Positions 61,730 through 64,000 of a stretch of 64,000 nucleotides of DNA are shown here, piece by piece; positions within the stretch are counted from its first letter, which is position 1, and the number at the start of each line of letters is the position of its first letter. The DNA lies in NCBI GenBank assembly GCA_945870225.1, contig CAMBRF010000001.1, forward strand, positions 62,001 through 126,000, in the 5' to 3' direction. Both the position numbers and the translations under genes were made by a program. The DNA comes from PVC group bacterium. Lineage in GTDB: Bacteria; Verrucomicrobiota; Kiritimatiellia; CAIKKV01; CAITUY01. A model generated the notes under the pieces. The model did no database searches. It saw nothing but the letters and a program-made list of their open reading frames with translations, and had not been told where the DNA came from.

Positions 61730-63661
61730 ATGGATACGAAGACAGAATTACCTCAGAAGCCTTCATTTGCCGCCCTTGGGCTATCACCCGCCATCCTGAA
61801 AGCCGTTGAGGCCCTCGGTTTTGAGGAGCCTGCTCCCATTCAGGCTGCCGCTATACCCGTCATTCTTGAAGGACATGACGTCGTTGGCCAATCCCAGACC
61901 GGGTCCGGTAAGACGGCTGCGTTTGCGATTCCCGCCATTGAGAAGGTTGATGTCGCCACCAGGGCGGTACAGGTCCTGATCCTCTGCCCGACGCGTGAAC
62001 TCGCCACGCAAGTGGCGGAGGAAGTACATAAACTTTCCATACACAAACGGGGAGTCCATGCGGTTCCCATCTATGGCGGGGCCTCCTATGATCGCCAGCT
62101 GTTTGAGCTGAAAAAAGGGGTTCACATTGTAATTGGAACACCGGGTCGGATCCTGGATCATATCGACCGTGGCACACTGAAGCTGAGCCAGGTCAAACTG
62201 GTCGTGCTGGATGAGTCGGACCGTATGCTCGATATGGGTTTCCGTGATGATATAGGAAAAATCCTTGATGCCACCCCGGCGGAACGCCAGACCGTTTTCT
62301 TTTCAGCGACCATGTCGCCGCCGATTCGCGATTTGATTAAACGTTATTCGCGTGAACCCAAAACCATTCGCATGGACCAGAAGATCGCCACCGTTGCCGC
62401 CATTGAGCAGTGGTATTACGAAGTTCAGGCGGTTCACAAATTATCGGCATTATTGCGCCTGATTGACTATCATGCCTTTCGGCTGGGAATCATCTTTTGT
62501 AATACGCAGCGCATGGTTGACGAACTTACCGATGCTTTGATTGCTCAGGGGTTTTCGGCGGATCGCCTTCATGGCGGCATTCCCCAGGTTCAGCGCACCC
62601 GCGTGATGAACAAGTTCAAGAAGGCCGAGTTTGAGTTTCTTGTGGCCACGGATGTTGCCGCCCGCGGCATTGATGTGGATGACCTGGAGCTCGTTGTGAA
62701 CTTTGATCTTCCTTACGACGCGGAAGACTATGTTCACCGGATCGGACGGACCGGTCGTGCAGGCAAGCGGGGTGTAGCCATCACCTTCGTGTCCGGGCGT
62801 GATATATATAAGCTCCCCTACATTGAGCGTTATACCCGCACCCGGATCATAAGGGGAAAGATGCCGACCGTTGGCGAGGTGGAAGGGAAGCGGACAGATG
62901 TTTTGCTCGAGAAGGTCAGGATTGTTTTGAACAGTACGTCGTTCGCGGCGCAGATGCCTCTCGTGGATCGTCTTCTGGAAGAAGGGTTCACCTCGACGGA
63001 TATTGCCGCCTCGCTGTTTGTGATGGCAACGGGAGCCGGAGGTGATAGCGATCCCATTCCCTCTGCTAAACCAAACCCAGCGCTGGCAGCCAGGGAGGGG
63101 AGCCGTCCCCTTGTTCAAGTTCCTGTGACCGGTTCCAATCCTGAACCCCCGGGCGGGCGCCCCCCTCCTGCGCCTCGGGCGACGCCGCGCCGTCCCGCTC
63201 AAAGCCCCGCCGTCAACCCGGTGCCTGTCGCGGTGGAGCCGTCCAAAGAGCGTGCTTCCCAAAAAGGGCACACAGAACCCAGAGCCCCACGCCAGAAGAC
63301 GATGGAATCCGGTATTCCCCTTAACGAGGAACCCATTCCCATCCTGCGTCTGGCCTCGACCGGCAGTCAATGGGTGCGCCTGAGTGTGGGCTGGCGGGAT
63401 AAAACTAATCCCAGAGCGATTGTCGCCCTGCTCGGGGAAAAACTGGATGTGCCGGCACCCCGTGTCGGTATGATTGAACTAACTGATACCCAGTCTTTTG
63501 CCCAGGTAGGGAAGGAGTACCTTGCCCTGCTGAAGAACGGTCCGTTGCGTGTGGATTCCAACTTTGGTTCTATCACGCTTTCTCTGCTCCCGGAGAAGGC
63601 GGCGGCACAGCAGAAGACGAAGCCGCAAGCGAAGGGGATGCCTAGAACTCAAAGAACGTAG
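61730..63661 (+). CDS. DEAD-box RNA helicase with DbpA-type RNA-binding tail
   Basis: This is a 643-residue protein. The helicase core has the Q motif (Phe13, Gln38), SQTGSGKT (55-62), PTRELATQ, TPGR, motif II as DESD (161-164) instead of DEAD, SAT (192-194) and HRIGRTGRAGKRG. A CsdA/DeaD-like dimerisation region follows (about 370-440). A Pro/Ala/Arg-rich linker (about 455-530, probably disordered) leads to a DbpA-type RRM (about 545-630: WVRLSVGWRDKTNP, VGMIELTDTQSFAQV). Likely role: ribosome assembly or cold-shock RNA unwinding. The ATG is 19 nt from GGGAGG, so initiation may be weak. Confidence 0.88.
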   Translation: MDTKTELPQKPSFAALGLSPAILKAVEALGFEEPAPIQAAAIPVILEGHDVVGQSQTGSGKTAAFAIPAIEKVDVATRAVQVLILCPTRELATQVAEEVHKLSIHKRGVHAVPIYGGASYDRQLFELKKGVHIVIGTPGRILDHIDRGTLKLSQVKLVVLDESDRMLDMGFRDDIGKILDATPAERQTVFFSATMSPPIRDLIKRYSREPKTIRMDQKIATVAAIEQWYYEVQAVHKLSALLRLIDYHAFRLGIIFCNTQRMVDELTDALIAQGFSADRLHGGIPQVQRTRVMNKFKKAEFEFLVATDVAARGIDVDDLELVVNFDLPYDAEDYVHRIGRTGRAGKRGVAITFVSGRDIYKLPYIERYTRTRIIRGKMPTVGEVEGKRTDVLLEKVRIVLNSTSFAAQMPLVDRLLEEGFTSTDIAASLFVMATGAGGDSDPIPSAKPNPALAAREGSRPLVQVPVTGSNPEPPGGRPPPAPRATPRRPAQSPAVNPVPVAVEPSKERASQKGHTEPRAPRQKTMESGIPLNEEPIPILRLASTGSQWVRLSVGWRDKTNPRAIVALLGEKLDVPAPRVGMIELTDTQSFAQVGKEYLALLKNGPLRVDSNFGSITLSLLPEKAAAQQKTKPQAKGMPRTQRT

Positions 63662-63943
63662 CGCCATAGTCCGCTGGGCAGGTTCGGTTTGTCGACAAGG
63701 TGACTTTATTCCCGCAATCGGGGTTCTGTTCAGGCTTCTCTATGTGAGCCATTATCGCCGGGTGTCCTCCATGCGTTCCCGGATTAATACGCGGATCATC
63801 GTGGAGTTTGAGTCCGATAAGCGCATGGGTTTGGCCTATCTGACTCACCGTGAGATCCGCACGGGATGTGAAGGGGTCGCACACCGTGCGGGAGTTTGAC
63901 TTCGGACTTGCCCGCGCTGATCATTTGTCGCAATCTTCCGCTC
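63662..63943. other. Gap with no convincing gene
   Basis: About 280 bases separate the helicase and the partial glycosidase gene. A 42-codon frame (63771-63899) lacks a ribosome site and does not resemble anything I know. No clear terminator or strong promoter stands out. Confidence 0.4.
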
Positions 63944-64000
63944 ATGAAATACTTAGGTTGTGCTTATTATCCTGAATACTGGGGTTTGGATCGCGTGCCG
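63944..64000 (+). CDS. Start of a GH42-like beta-galactosidase (cut by window end)
   Basis: ATG 63944 opens MKYLGCAYYPEYWGLDRV, which matches the N-terminus of GH42 beta-galactosidases (the GxxYYPEhW pattern of the first barrel strand). Only 19 codons are present. There is no strong ribosome site. The identification rests on this one motif, so GH35 or another clan GH-A enzyme is possible. Confidence 0.55.
   Translation, partial: MKYLGCAYYPEYWGLDRVP

Noticed and set aside
63771-63899. 42-codon frame between the helicase and the GH42-like start
   Set aside because: No ribosome site, no recognisable motif, and it is too short to support.

Overview
The window looks like a chromosomal segment of a Gram-negative, free-living bacterium. 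Evidence for an outer membrane is an LptF/LptG-type permease, an outer-membrane barrel protein ending in Phe, and a lipoprotein. My best guess for lineage is the PVC superphylum, near Kiritimatiellota, Lentisphaerota or Verrucomicrobiota. That rests on giant secreted thrombospondin-3/LamG proteins with a PVC-style C-terminal domain, a class II ribonucleotide reductase, a sugar-catabolic operon next to few transporters, and dense intergenic palindromes. It is inference: there is no rRNA gene here to test it.

Layout. 1-9.1 kb: the 3' end of nrdJ; a three-gene signalling operon (TPR/outer-membrane barrel, FecR-domain protein, CHASE2 class III cyclase); a membrane TPR-like protein; and an LptG-like permease. 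9.2-12.4 kb, minus strand: a VTT-domain membrane protein and a PAP2 phosphatase-glycosyltransferase fusion. 12.5-16.2 kb: tlyA-nadK, converging on larC-larB. 16.2-16.9 kb: a gene-free block made of several unrelated inverted repeats, ending in a sigma70-like promoter that overlaps a palindromic operator. 16.9-22.5 kb: a tightly coupled operon of DeoR regulator, class I aldolase, amidohydrolase, fucose/arabinose-isomerase-like protein and FGGY kinase. 22.7-29.3 kb: fatty acid desaturase, tRNA-Arg, ettA, ygiQ and a DUF362 protein.

29.6-52.6 kb is the surface-protein region. A small secreted coiled-coil protein precedes a 1785-residue M6 metalloprotease; a paralogous small coiled-coil protein then precedes a 4662-residue adhesin-like protein. 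The latter carries repeated LamG cassettes, two of which hold a C-type lectin domain and a VWA domain at the same internal position. A lipoprotein and an L,D-transpeptidase follow. 52.9-64 kb is housekeeping: aspS, an orphan nucleotidyltransferase-like gene, ispF, cysS, tmk-holB-ricT-aroQ, a PfkB kinase, a DEAD-box helicase with a DbpA-type tail, and the first codons of a GH42-like glycosidase.

The most unusual feature is the intergenic DNA. At least five repeat families occur. (1) Multi-hairpin elements in which two short hairpins flank, or sit inside, a CTCCCA/TGGGAG stem. (2) REPIN-like doublets with the core GAGGCG-tct-CGCCTC. (3) Long inverted repeats ending in TTTGAACAGAAG. (4) A CCGCGGAT inverted repeat. 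(5) Heptanucleotide arrays (ATTCTGG/ATTCTGA type) placed just before the start codons of aspS, ispF, cysS and tmk. Arrays of the same kind have entered the ygiQ reading frame and the 3' end of aspS.
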